Source: Paramacrobiotus metropolitanus (Eukaryota > Tardigrada > Eutardigrada > Parachela > Macrobiotidae). From it: a DNA stretch of 64,000 nt. The DNA is taken from positions 124,001 to 188,000 of the forward strand of contig NW_026570354.1 of assembly GCF_019649055.1 (NCBI RefSeq). The letters run 5' to 3'. The notes below the pieces were generated by a model, which was not told where the DNA came from, ran no database searches, and saw only the letters and a program-made list of their open reading frames with translations. Each line of letters starts with the position of its first letter. The stretch's first letter is position 1. Made by a program: the position numbers and the translations under genes. This document shows, piece by piece, positions 25,028 through 37,481 of this stretch.

Positions 25028-28000
25028 GGAACAAACAGGACGGACAGTTGGCGACTGCTTCGTGTCAGTGGATCGGTCTCCGTTGGTTGGTTGATTATTT
25101 TTATAATTTACAATTTTCTGTTGCTTCTTTTAATGACTGCTCGCGATCGGTTGGGTTTGTGCCCGACGGCCGCTGCATCGGGGCTTTGTGATCTTTTATT
25201 CCTTTTCAATTTCTCGCTGTACATACAAATGGAAGGACGAGTAATGTTACGTCTGCGCTGTAATGCTTGTAAAGAAGAATATGCATTTTCGAAACACCAA
25301 AAATAAATTCCAACAGCCTTAAAAGTCTCCCAAGTGCAGTTTGGCTGCTGTTGGTTCGATAATTTGTGATAATAATAATAATAATACCGTATCTGTAGCT
25401 GCGGCGTTGAAATGATGGCGTAGGTGTGTGTTCCACACTACCCTCGGCGTCGAATTATAATGAACGGCCCGGCCCGGCCCGTCTTGGGTGTGAGCAGTCA
25501 GACGGATGAATGGAATTCCTCGAGGCTGTGCACACATTTAATTTGAATACGAAACAGGTAATTTAATATAAAGACTGACTGAAAAGACGATCAATTGGCG
25601 ATATTACGCTGGCGGCTACGGGATGCCAAAAGTACCGAAGAAATTACATTTTGCAGATGAATAGCGCCACGATTAATAAACGGGAATAGCCCTTGCCGGG
25701 TTCACTAATAAATTCACGGTACGAGTACAGTATTGTAGGTGGCAAAAGGTCATAAACGCAAGCCACACAGTGCGATCGGTGAAAAGAGTGATTTCTAATG
25801 GAGAAATTATATTATTGTGCTGCTGAAACCTATACCGCGTTTCGCAGAAAGCGGATTAATGTTTGAGCGACAGTAGTTGTTTAATTGCTGTTAACAGCAC
25901 TGATATTAGCTACCGTCGTATACAGTATATATATATTTGTGGCAGTGCGATTAATTACTCTGTAGTTTTTCCGCCATCGATATTGGAAACGGTTCGACCT
26001 TATGGCTGCAATTTCTGTACCTGCTGCACCGTCTGCATCGGAGGCCCCGTACAATATACGTCGCCAAATGCTGTGTTGCGCTACACGGAGGTGACCTTTC
26101 TACCGCCTTCCAGTTAATTATTCCCGACGCCATGTTAGATCTGTTGAAGTAATAAAGTGTGCTGATTATTTGTGGTACTCGTATTGTTTCTGTTTTTATG
26201 CGAAGGAAAAGCAGTATACGTAATGGCGGTAATGCGCATGGGTCGTTGCCGTCATTTCCGGTGGCGCTGCAGTCTGCAGTCGCCCTGCTCTGCTGCATTG
26301 GTTCGCTGCAGTGACTGCTGCATAAGTGCACAGTGCATGCCTGCACTGTGATGCATCATGCATGTGATCCGCGCAGTGCACTCGGGCTTTCCGCTTTCCA
26401 CGCAACGGGAAGAACACTTTGTTCAAGAAGATTAATTTATCCCTAATGTCGGCCGTTTGAATGGTTTCCTGACACTACGGGACAGTGCTCGTGCTTGTAA
26501 CTGGCTGTGTACATGTTCTTCCCGATCGGAAGCTGGTAGCAGTGCGCAATGAAGACCTGAAGGCGCGTGCAGTAGAACGATACGTTGATCTCCAGGGTCT
26601 CCCGGTAGAGCCACGACACCCACCGGAGGCCATGTTTCTACGTTCTGCCACCTCCTTTACTGTGACCGGCACCACTTACGGCCGTCGGCCAATCGGTCCG
26701 TAACCGACAAATAAATATATCTTAACGTGAGTTGGTTAAAGCCGTGATCGACAGTGTGTTTTTTAACCGGCGCCTTAACACGCAAAATGGAAGGAGTTTC
26801 ATTACTTTTACAAAATTTCCAGCAGTTTCTGCAGCAGAATAATTCCCTGTCTTTTGGGTGTCCGGGTCCTCGGTGCCCCTCCCGCCCAAATCCCGAGCGA
26901 GTTAAATTCGCCTACGCCCTATGGGGCGGATTATTTTAGACCAAGGCATCCCCGAGACGGCAGATTTTTATCACCAAGTTTTTGTAGAATTTTCCTGGAG
27001 CATTCCTCTGGAATGGCTCCACTAGAACATTTTCTCCCGCACGAAATTAAATGGCCTCCAACGATCTGAGAGGATCTGTGTATTTATGCATGCACCACAT
27101 GTAGAATACTAGGGATAACGTAAAAATTTCCACGGTTAAAACCTGCGTAAGTTGACAAAGACACAGTCACATGATATGTCGAACTCTAAAAAAAGTTTCC
27201 GATACACTTTTATTCTTATGAAAATTAATGCATTTCATAATGCGAGCATACACAGTACTTGTATCTGTATAGTAGTCAGGACAAGAAAGAAATGCATAGA
27301 AACATTACAGCTAGTTCAACCATAAACGATACAGCCCCGGTTCTCCGTTCCGTTCCGGATGCGCCACCAGGACTTCGTCATACACTTCCGGTGGCGCTGC
27401 CGACGCCATTTGAGCTGGCCACGCCCCCGCCTTGATGACATTGTCCTATCGCCGCTCGCCAGTCGGCAGCGGTTGGGTGTCGCTCAGCGGATACGACCTT
27501 TCCGCCGGCGATTATAGACCGCTGCGCGGCGCTGCGCTGGCATTCCTTCAGAGTGACTGGAACGTTAATTGGCACACGCAGGCGTGGAACCCGTTATCGT
27601 GATGCGGGTTGTCAACTTTTTACAACATTGCAAAATTTTTTTACACCGAACGTGGATCCGTTCCTTGGATAGTTCTTAATTTTTGTTCTGATCTCCAATT
27701 TTTAGCGTCATAATGCTGATTCCTGTCTGACGTCGAGTTGAAGGTCGCCTTGTAATTATTGAAATTGGGCGGGACGGAATCGAGATTCGACGAGTGCACT
27801 ACTCTGGTTTGTGCTCCGTGTCGGTGGCTCCCAGTCGCTTGTTTGGCGTTATTCTTTAAATCTATGTTGTACTTTTATTACTTGTACTATTTGTTACTTT
27901 TTTATAGGATTTCTGCCAGTTCCCGCATTAAAAACGAGCATCAGCTTCGCGCCTGGTGCGAACGTTTACCTTTTCTGTAAACCCTGTGTTTTCTTTTGCC

Positions 28001-28590
28001 GCGAAAAATTAGGTATTACAGTATTTCTATTTTGTTTAATAAAATTTCTAACAATTTCCGCAGTTTTCTTAGGTTTCCTTTTGAATTATACTTCTACCAA
28101 GAGCCCATTTTTCGGGTGAAGCCAACTAGCGATTCACTGCAGAAATCGCTAGAAATTCCATCAAATTTATGACATCGGCACTTCGCATTACACGCTTACT
28201 GAATCAGCCTACTTATTCCTAAAAGAGTTCAAAGCATTTCCACTGCGCTGACTGCACCGGCCCGTTGCGCATCCGTCCTATCTGTATCTACCTAGTGGTA
28301 ACTGGTAAGAAGTTTTAATTCTACTTGACCTCAAAACTAAGAATTTACTGGCTTATAAAACATTTTGTGGCACAGTGTGTCAGCTTTAATTTGCAGCGGC
28401 GTACAAAATAACCGCGTGTACTCTGTGTGCGCACGGTCCGTGTCGCATACGACCACTGATCGATCGTAATTGCAAAGTACTGTACATCAAAGTCCAGATG
28501 TGAAGCGAGATAAGGTTGCAAATTCGAAACCAAGTGGTACAACAGATCAGTCTCAACCGTACAAGAGATGCTAGGAGGCGAGTGTAACGT
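24255..28590 (-). repeat. Right arm of the large inverted duplication
   Basis: Reverse-complement partner of 1025-6930. It starts in the intron before the DEUBAD exons of the Asx-like gene, contains the intact 3' end of that gene and continues through about 3.5 kb of non-coding DNA. The part beyond 25028 has scattered short open frames on both strands, none with a domain. The 27670-27890 stretch has no partner in the left arm. Confidence 0.85.
25302..25307 (+). terminator. Candidate poly(A) signal, Asx-like gene
   Basis: AATAAA about 275 bases downstream of the stop codon at 25027. The matching place in the inverted copy, near 6325, still resembles it. Confidence 0.35.
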
Positions 28591-29350
28591 GCTACGTTTG
28601 ATAAGCGGCATTATTTGCCGAATCGGCAGTGAAAATTGCCAAATAGCCAGTCAAAATACTGGCTGTTGCCGCCGTAACTTCACTGGTGACGGCAGCAGTC
28701 GAATTATAATAGAAGTGTACGGTGGACGGCGCTTGGTTTGGCCTCGTATACTGAAACGCTCTACACTGCTGGAGCAGAATTAGTTTGCTGTAAGGCGGCT
28801 CTCCAAGCCAAACACAAATCTACTGCTGGTTAGAAACTTAAGAAATAGGGAAATGGAAGGTCCGAAACCAACTTTACAAGCTGCAGTACGGTTCAAACTT
28901 CACACGTTTATTCATAAGCACAGTCCCACTATTAGCAATTCAATTGCCGTCACGTAAGACGTAAGAAAGACAACTCAGTTAATTAATTAGCGACATTTTC
29001 CAATTCACCGCATCATTCCACAACAATTACCATTAGTCAGCGGCGTGCTGAGTCTCACCGTAGTCCATAGACTCCGTGCACAACAGCATCATGTAATGCG
29101 AAACTCTGGAATACAGTAAATTTCCGGCACAAATATAAGCACAATATAATGCCTGACTAATGCTTAATGTCTGATCTGTCATGGTTAACCAAGAAAATAT
29201 CCGGCGCACAGCTTCTTAAGAAGCTGGCCTGCAACTGGATGAAACAGTTTTCGCAGAATTCGCCGCAAACTATTTCATCCCGTTGCAGGCCAGGATTTGC
29301 GGGCGGTAGTCTTAAGTCTTAGGTGCCGAATCCGTCCTTCCACCGGCACG
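28591..29350. other. Intergenic with one hairpin
   Basis: Mostly featureless. The palindrome CAGCTTCTTAAGAAGCTG is at 29209-29226, overlapping an inverted repeat at 29224-29293 whose outer arms are CTGGCCTGCAAC and its complement. Confidence 0.5.
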
Positions 29351-29529
29351 ATGGCCGCATTTATTCCCCAACGCGCAGATGCTGCGGCCTGCAGTGTGCC
29401 GACTGCTCTCCCAGATCATGAGGGTCTCTTTCGGCTGCGCGTTCCCAGTGACGAAGTGCTGCATTACAACGTGCAGCCGGATGAGGTCTTCGTGGTTTCC
29501 GCAGCAACTGCACGGAGGAACCAGGGATG
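29351..29529 (+). CDS. Possible orphan first exon, unassigned
   Basis: An open frame starts at ATG 29351 (MAAFIPQRADAAACSVP) and runs about 60 codons to a CCT|GTAAGT donor, with GC-rich codon use like the real exons nearby. I found no partner exon downstream and recognise no domain. It may be a gene fragment. Confidence 0.25.
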
Positions 29530-30194
29530 GTGCCCTGTAAGTTGTCCCTTTTAATCCACCTAACGAAATTCAATGTTAACGTTCAGTTCTTTCGCGTAGT
29601 TGTTTGCCGATAAGTCGACAAAATCTGGCCGTACAATCCGACAACTGGTCATGCTCGCATTAAGATCAACTTGATTCACAGAAAATGCACATTGTAATCA
29701 TTTTAATTAGTGTCAATATGCGGAAGCTGACCGATATGTGCACTGGTTGCTGCCGAATAAAATGTACATTTATTGAATTACCGCACCGTCGGTTTTCGCT
29801 GATCATAGAAAAAATTATGCAGTGTAATCACTGTAGTGGTTGCGAAGACCGCCGTGAATTTATCACGGTTGTGCAGTTGATAAATTAAGTGAAATTTTGA
29901 TCAAATTTCAACTGTTTGTAGATCCACGTGATATATGTCAAATTATTCATAAGCCGTCAACCTATCGGCGCATTTGGAACCCAACTTACCCAAACCCCAG
30001 AAACCGATCATCCGCAACGCGGAAAGCAGCTTGCTTTCACTAGAAAATCCCCATTTCAATGGACAGCACAACATAATAATTATGCTGTCAAACACAGACA
30101 GATGAAAAAAGAGTATAGACGGACACAACGTCTGTCTTAACTGACACGGTCCGTTAACTATATCGCTAGTGGTTTCTAACTTTCTGGAACCTTT

Positions 30195-30823
30195 TCAGGA
30201 ATTTGACGAAAACCGACTGGCACCATGTTGACGCCGGTGGCATACACCGGCCGAGGTCACGGCTTCGCTGAACTCCGGTTGCGTGTTGGACACACCCAGC
30301 GCCGACTGCCCGGCGGCGCAGATCAGTTGGAGGACCCTGAGCGACGCGGCCGGATGAAGTCGATGCGGGAGCGCAGAACCCAGGCGTGCCTGTCGCGCAG
30401 CACGTGCCGACATTAGAGGGTGTTGTCCACCTTCACCTTCGCCTGCATCGCGTCTTACGCGTCCAGATCTCCACCGAAAAGGTCAAGCTGCCCGGGGTGC
30501 CCGTGGCCGTGATCATTTCCGGTTGCGGACAGATTGACGACGTCTCTGATGTCAAAATGTCGCCGGAGGTCGTCGAGGATACTTCGAAGGTCGCCCGGTG
30601 TGTCCGGATTCACGCAGACGTCATAGTACGATCGCCGGGGCAGTATGCTTTCTCTCGGTAAGATCACGTTGCCGTCGAACTGAAGCGAGAAAAAACTGCG
30701 TCCAATGGTAAAGTGGTGGGTGTCTGAAAAAGCTGGTCGGCGCTTGCTTGGCGGCCACCGGCGCAGACCCCAGTCGAGGCTTTTCAGTTCATTCCCGAGA
30801 AGACGACAATCCGCAGTGGACAT
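30195..30823 (-). pseudogene. Coding-like minus-strand stretch, unassigned
   Basis: GC-rich DNA with protein-like text on the minus strand, for example FTIGRSFFSLQFDGNVILP, SYYDVCVNPDTPGDLRSIL and FDIRDVVNLSATG around 30510-30740. Further downstream, similar-looking text continues only after changes of frame (a DAMQAKVKVDNTL segment near 30410-30450). It reads like a decayed gene or element. I do not recognise the family. Confidence 0.3.
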
Positions 30824-32415
30824 CGGAGGCGTCGGGGATGCATCTGCACAGAACTATGCTGCGTTTCTTAATAAAACGGAGCCGGGGAAAAGCGCCACCA
30901 TTGCCGCCGGCACCTGCTGGTTTGGTTGGTTGTTCGGACCTGCGAGATTTGTTCAGTGTATCTGCACGCGGAAACGGAAAGACTATTTGCACTGTTACAT
31001 GTTGCGCTACGCGACTGCGACCTTTGTGCAGCGCTCAAGTTTCTTTATGCCTGTTCTGTCGGCGCATGTACAGATACTGTACATTTCCAGCGCCAAGTGA
31101 CATACCTAGCTTATGTCTTACGACAAAATGTGACGAAGGAACATCCATAACTCTGCGCGCAATGACGCAGTCGCAAACTATCAGTTGAAAATAAAACGCA
31201 CTGCAACTTATAGAGCACTTTAAGGTGTGCAACGAGGCGACCTATTAACGCTCATTATTTGAATAAATGAATGCGTTGGCGTTCAAGTGACTAAACGGAA
31301 ATGATCCCATAGAAGTCTATCTTCGGGAAAACGCTATATACAGTTTCCTTTGGTCGCAATCCTGTACAGAAGTTTACCCACCTGTCCGTTCAGCAGAATT
31401 AGTGCGATCAACAGTGCGCTCACGATAACGAATACAGAGTATTTGTAGGATTCGGGATGTGGTGTCGCGAGCCAATCAAGACAGAGTAATTAGTGTAGTG
31501 AAAAGAAGCTACATTCCAAGTTAATCTAATAGCTACGCATGATCAGCAAAGAGTCAAAGGCAACAGGTACAAGATATTTACAATTATAGACTATATTTAC
31601 CCGTACATACGGTATTATCACTGAAAAATCCTCTCCATTTACCACTACATGTACAAATACACAGTTCACAAAATGCACACTCTCAGCATTACCACCTCGA
31701 ATCTCTTCGAAAATGGCATCGTATGTCGGGTGGTGGAGAAACCTGGTGTCCGGAGTCTTTCTCGTTAATTGTCAGTTTAATCTTAGTGAATGTACTGTCA
31801 CAAAGTTAAAGGTCACGGCTGATATCTACGTTAGGAAGCGAGCTTAATCGGACTTACTAAGCAAGCAACGCAATGAAGCCACGGTCCCTCCACTATAAAA
31901 AAAAGCTGTACTGTCTAAGAATGATGAAATTACGCGACTGTCTGCTGTATATTTTGTCCTCGACATTTGCCTGTGGCGGCGATCCTGCCTTTGCCTTTGG
32001 TGGTCGGCGGTGGCCTTTGATAATTATTACTAATTCCGTATTTCCAAAGACGCAAAGGCAAACCAGCTGCAGCAAAGTGCTGTAATAAAGTAACGAGCCG
32101 TTACAGAATATCAATAAAAATTAAATCTGTTGTCAGGAAATATGACCGCCATCATTTTTAAAAGAAACATATTCATACTACGAAGTACTTACAATCCACT
32201 GAAGTACCTAACATGCAATGATGTGAATTCCCTAAGCTTTAATAATTATTCCCCATGATGCGCTAAGAACTAATAACGTGTGATCCTTTGTGGTACTGTA
32301 TTAGTTCGCTTTCTGTGCGAAAGAAACGCAGCTTCTCTTATACGTAATCCGCCTTTCCTGAGACTGCTATAACTAAGTACTGTGTTCTGTTCCGTTAAGC
32401 TTTTACTGGTGTAAT
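30824..32415. other. Intergenic, nothing assigned
   Basis: No supported gene. Open frames at 30705-31188 overlap each other in different frames and lack domains. Confidence 0.4.
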
Positions 32416-35400
32416 ATGCGCTCAGGAGCTGTCATACTAATTCTCCTAATACTGACATCGTGCTGTACTGATCGCAATCTGCACTACGTCCGTGCTCTTC
32501 ACCTGCAACGGCGTGGTCACGAAAGAGACGGCAGTTTCGACGGTTTCAATCACTTCGGTGGCTTGGCTGTGCAGTCTACGTGCTGGATTTACGAGGATGC
32601 TGTTTTTCCCAATAAAACACTGGCCAACCGAATGATCGTCGGTATGAATAAGCGGCGCTCCGTGAGGTCGCGTTAATTCTGAAGAAAAAAAACATGGTCA
32701 GCATGCTCTTAGTACAACCACCCACGGTTGACGACTAAGTGTGGCAATTGACAATTAAGTTTGTGGCTAGCTGCTGGTTGTCTCCGTCCATTTCGAATGC
32801 TGCTTACTTACATCAACATGGTTGGTCACCAAAACAGTATTATCGGACACCTGAATATTGTTTTCTCTACCTCTCTAAACGTTCGTTTGGAGGTTTCATC
32901 AAAATCCCAACGATGCGCGAGTGTTCGAGTTTAATGCGCAAATTCTATGGAGACAGCCACCTGACGCAAATTAACCGACAAGTGTAGATATATATAACAG
33001 CACAGCATTCCTCGTCGTTTCTAAACGAACGCGAATTGTCATCGAGCGAATTAAGCGTACATCCTAAATTCGGTCAGCGAAATGGACAAAACGGTTGTAA
33101 TTTGGTTAACGCAATGGTAACTGCTTCTCTCTCAACAGGAAAAGGATGGTGCATCCCCCACAGTGAAATTACAGCCTGCGAAGCGCTCAACTTGACGCAT
33201 ACGCACTCCAACATCCGCTGCGAAGTCTGCGATGTCCGCGCGCAGTCCTGCTGCTACGCCCCCTTCGGCACGCGATCATTGGCAGCATTTCTGCTGACAC
33301 GAGCTGAGGAAGGTACGTGAACGTATGTGACCAATGTAAACTAAGAAAGCTCGGAAAGGTCACCGGCAACCATTACAACCAGGCTCTACATAATTTGCGT
33401 AGACAGCCTAAAATACCTATCAACTTAACTGGGATTAAAATTTGATTACTGTGCTGTGGTGGATAATTAGAGCCGCCGGAGAACTGTTGTCAACCGTCAC
33501 CGGGACCTCCAACTCTCCCGACGTTCCCGACGCTAACTCCTCCCACCGACAAACCGGCGACGTCCACTCCGGTAACTGTCACCTCGAGCGTCTCTCCCAA
33601 GACAACGACCACGCCACCGGTAACCGCGTCGTCCACCACGCCGTCCCTGCCAACCTCCACCGGGACACCCGCAACGAAGCCCACCACCCCGCCACCGGTG
33701 CCCCATCGACACCGTCGGCCCCACCACCCACGGTCACGTTTGCGCCCACCACGAGCGAGGGCTACACCACCGCTGTTCCGCCACCGGCCCCAACGCCCTC
33801 CGGTAACGACACTAGGCCCTGCAACGACACCCTCCCGAATCCTCGGTTGCCGTTACCACCCAACTGCGGGATGGCGCTGGACCCGCAGTACAATACCAAT
33901 GGACTGTGTTTCCTTGTAGACCTCGGTCTCTACCGTCCGGCGTCCTGCAATTCAGACAAGCGGGCTTCTTGGGCAAGCGATGGCCATCATGTGGGTGTCA
34001 TTTTCAACGCCACCATGGTCTTAACGGTGTCCGGCAACGGGATAATGTAAGTCCTTCGAGAAACGGCTCTTTTACTTGTGCCAGTGAAACACTAACAGCA
34101 GCAGTGTAGTCTTCATAAGCTACATCGGTTCAAAAGGATGTTGCACGGTTAAACTGTTTCACAAAACGGCATAAAAAATTTTCGACATTCTGACTGCAGT
34201 AAAGTACAGTAAGGGCTTAACTATCGCAACAAAGTTACAAACATTTACTTACTTGCATGTTGAAACGGCCCGGTACATGGTGTCAAAAACGGGATACATG
34301 CACTAACACTTTCGCTTTCGCGCACTCCGAATCACTTTTTTGGAATACTCTATGTCATTCTACAGCTAAATAATTTGTATACATTGTTCTGAACACAGTT
34401 TGTGCGCGCAACATCCGGTTGCCGAGATATGGTGAACTGAAATGGTAGAAACGTTTACCAAAAGTCTGTTTATTACCCAATCTTCTTGAAACCTGTGAGC
34501 AACTCATCACAGCAATGTATACAAATCGTTTAGCTGTAGAATGACATAAAGTAATCCAAAAAAGTGATTCCGAGTGCGCCAAAGCGAAAGCTTTAGTGTA
34601 TGAATACCATTTTTGACGCTATGTACCGGGCCATTTCCCTTAAGGGAAGTGGGCCGGTACTTGGTACCAAAGTCGTGTACATGCACGAAATCTTTCACTT
34701 TCGCGCATTCCCAAACCGTTTATTCTTTTGCTTTATGACATTCTGTAGCCAAATGATTTATATGCACAGGCGAGAAAACCGTTTGTGCGCGCAACATCCG
34801 GTTCGGGAGTTATTGCTTTTAGAAAATTCCCAAAAGTTTAAATGCATTCAGGTGTACCAAAAGTCTCATTATGGACCGATCTCCTTCAAATTTTGCACGT
34901 AAATGCACATGGCCACGAAGATCGTTTTTACACCGATCCACTGTTCTAGCATGTTTTTCAAATTTTAAAATGAATTTCAAAAATTTTAAAATTCATTTTA
35001 AAATTTGAAAAAAATCATGGAAGTCTGGATCGGTGTAAAAACGATCTTCATGGACATGCGCATTTACGTGCAAAATTTGAAGGAGATCGGTCCATAATGA
35101 GACTTTTGGTAGACCTGAATGCATTTAAACTTTTGGGAATTTTCTAACAGCCGTAACTCCCGAACCGGATGTTGCGCGCACAAACGGTTATCTCGCCTGT
35201 GCATATAAATCATTTGGCTACAGAATGTCATAAACCGAAACAAAAATGTGTTTGGGAGTGCGCGAAAGTGAAAGTTTCCGTGCATTCACACAAATTTGGT
35301 ACCATGTACCGGGCCACTTCCCTTAAGATCGGCGTTTACGCGTATACCGATGTCCTGAGCTTGTACCGGAGTAAATTCTATTTCTCCACAGTGATTAGCG

Positions 35401-36666
35401 CAACTTTACTGAACTTTGCAGGCGCGACGAAAACACGCGGAATGCCGTGATGGACGTCGCCGTGAGATACCCCTTTAAGCCTCGTGATTCCGATAAAGAC
35501 ATCAACGCCCAGGATCACTACATCCCGGTGAAGCGGTTCTTCTTCCAGGACGACGACTTTCGCATGAGCGATCGAGCGGCCGAGCGGCGTCTCGTGCTCC
35601 TGCAGCTGGAGGAGCCCATCGACATGCGGCGCGCCTGCCCGGTGTGTTTCTCCGATCCGCGCAAGGACACTGCGCTCTCCGATGGCAGCCGCTATATGGA
35701 CAACGAGTACACCGGGTTGTGTGAGCTGTACGGACACTCCAAGAGCGTCTGGGCGTATGACTGGGTCATAGGGGATGAGGCCTACGTAGATTTTGCCAAA
35801 ATCCCGACCCACATACCGCAGCTGCCATGGGACATCCGCTCGTGCGTCAGCAAATACACGGAGGGCATCAAACAACAGTACCAGCCTCCACGCTATCTCC
35901 GCGGACCATCCCTGACGGGCTTCTGTGCCGGGGCACCCCTCCGAGCAACGGCGTGCATGGTCAGTAAGGCAGCGAGCAGCATTGCAGGTTTCCTGCTTTC
36001 CACTGTTAGTGTCTTTACTTGCTAATAATGGCTGTTTATTTGCTTTTTTTAGTTTGGCATTGGCACTCCATTGTAAGTACAGTACTTACATGCAGTATCG
36101 TGATGCTACGACGTTGACACATGGCTGTGCATAAGCACTTCTAGTAGTACAGTACAGTACTGAATTTGTACAGCAATGAAGGTACGAGCTATAAACATTG
36201 TACGATTAGAACTTTTCAGCCGGAAAACTGACATCATTCGGCAGCCTACACATACGGCACGCCACGAAATCGCCCGTTAACGTTGATTACCGCACAATAT
36301 GTCACACGCGTGTCATTTTCTGTTTCATCTCTATAAAAACTTCCGGCTTCTAAACAGTTTGTAGTGCGGACGTTGACCAACGATATGTTGTAGGATGTGT
36401 CGCGACAACACAACGGCTGGATTCAGACTGACTGGTCTGCAGGTCGATACGGAATGCCGCGGTAAGGTCACCTCATGACACTTCACTATTGTGTCAGTAA
36501 TTTCGTAGGCATAACCTAATTATCGTATGCGCTGACTGTTTATGCAGAAAATAAAGCTTACGGAGCCATTATCGAAGATGTTATCGATACAGCCACGCTT
36601 CGCTGGCTGCAGATGGTCACCGAGTATGGCAATGCCACCAGCACGCCGAAGACACCCTGCACCTAA
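32416..36666 (+). CDS. CLIP-domain serine protease homologue with mucin-like linker, catalytically dead
   Basis: Seven exons: 32416-32641, 33139-33312, 33471-34046, 35422-35959, 36053-36072, 36394-36461, 36548-36666, phases 1,1,2,0,2,1; about 573 residues. A signal peptide (AVILILLILTSCC) is followed by a CLIP-like disulphide knot with Cys in STCWIY, GWCIPH, TACEAL, IRCEVC and SCCYAP. Exon 3 opens with a Thr/Pro/Ser-rich mucin-like linker. The rest is an S1 chymotrypsin-type fold: VLTVSGN stands where VLTAAHC is usual, RRLVLLQLEEP for DIALLKL, and FGIGTPL for GDSGGPL, so His, Asp and Ser are all replaced. The end, CRENKAYGAIIEDV then WLQ, matches the C-terminal helix region. Such homologues are non-enzymatic cofactors in arthropod immune and clotting cascades; the role here is inferred. 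Exon 3 lacks one base near 33700 (a C run) to stay in frame. Intron 3 hosts two MITEs. Confidence 0.75.
34258..34643. mobile_element. Palindromic TTAA MITE, copy A
   Basis: About 385 bases whose two halves are imperfect inverted copies. Inner landmarks such as TTGTGCGCGCAACATCCGGT, and both ends, ...GGCCCGGTACATGG and CTATGTACCGGGCCATTTCCC, match copy B. The right end shares its TTAA (34640-34643) with copy B; the left end is degenerate. It lies in intron 3 of the protease homologue gene. No coding capacity. Confidence 0.75.
34640..35326. mobile_element. Palindromic TTAA MITE, copy B (full length)
   Basis: Bounded by TTAA at 34640-34643 and 35323-35326. The ends GGGAAGTGGGCCGGTACTTGG and CCATGTACCGGGCCACTTCCC are inverted repeats, and the inversion continues across the element to a centre near 34985 (AAATTTTAAAAT-type sequence), so it can fold as one long hairpin. 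TTAA flanks are characteristic of piggyBac-like elements and some other MITEs, but no transposase is present to decide. Related partial copies are at 41150-41340 and 55440-55778. Confidence 0.85.
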
Positions 36667-37481
36667 GCGGCTAAAAACAAGCCTACAAATGGGGCTTTTC
36701 CTCCTGGCTATCTACCGTACAAGGTGCCCATTCGTGCTCAAAAACATCCTGGCTGTTAACTGGCCTCTACAGTTACGATGTCGTATCACGAAGTACTCTG
36801 TACTCTGTAGTACCGCTGATTGTTATTAAACCTTACAGCCGTACTTATACCGTTATCGGTTATTGCGGCTTCCCACTAATGATCGGTTGTGGGAATGGGC
36901 ACGTGCTCCACTACATTCAACTGCCATCAGTCCTAATGTGTCTTGTGTTTGCAATTAGCATGGACTGCTCTGCATGACATTGTATTTTGACCACTGAAAA
37001 AGACTACAGAACCCTGTGGAAGAAAGATATGTACGGGCCTGCGACGCACAGTAATTAATTGTCCAAGATTATTAACTTCGAGCGCTAACCAACAGATTAA
37101 ATGTCGCGAAATCGCGCAATAAAATTTTGTACGAGTATCCATTGGGCAAATTAATATCTCTCATTACACATCAGGTCGCAAAGCCATCAGTTTACATTTA
37201 TAAGAAGCCGCGCAACAAAAATGCAGAGTATACGAAAAGAGAATAAGTCTACAAAAGGCAGTGATTGGCAGTTGGCAAGATGGCCAAAGGTCAGCAGCTG
37301 TGGACAGCGCAGGCGTTCCTGCCGCAGCAACGTTTCACCGGCGAGTTAAGCAACAATATCACCTGACACTGACGGACAGACGGCAATAACGAGCAATGAA
37401 AAATGTCAGAAAATCCATGCTAAATTCTATTTTGGTGTCTTTCCGCGATCATTTTAGTGGCGTCTCTTTGCAAGGTGCTCC
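36667..37481. other. Intergenic between convergent genes
   Basis: Spacer between the 3' ends of the protease homologue (+) and IGFBP-Kazal-Ig (-) genes. No feature seen. Confidence 0.5.

Noticed and set aside
33442-33700. His/Asn-rich N-terminal frame for the third protease-homologue exon (starting at 33442)
   Set aside because: The Thr/Pro/Ser-rich frame fits the phase-1 acceptor at 33471 and family style better; the 33442 frame is open only by chance before the one-base slip near 33700.
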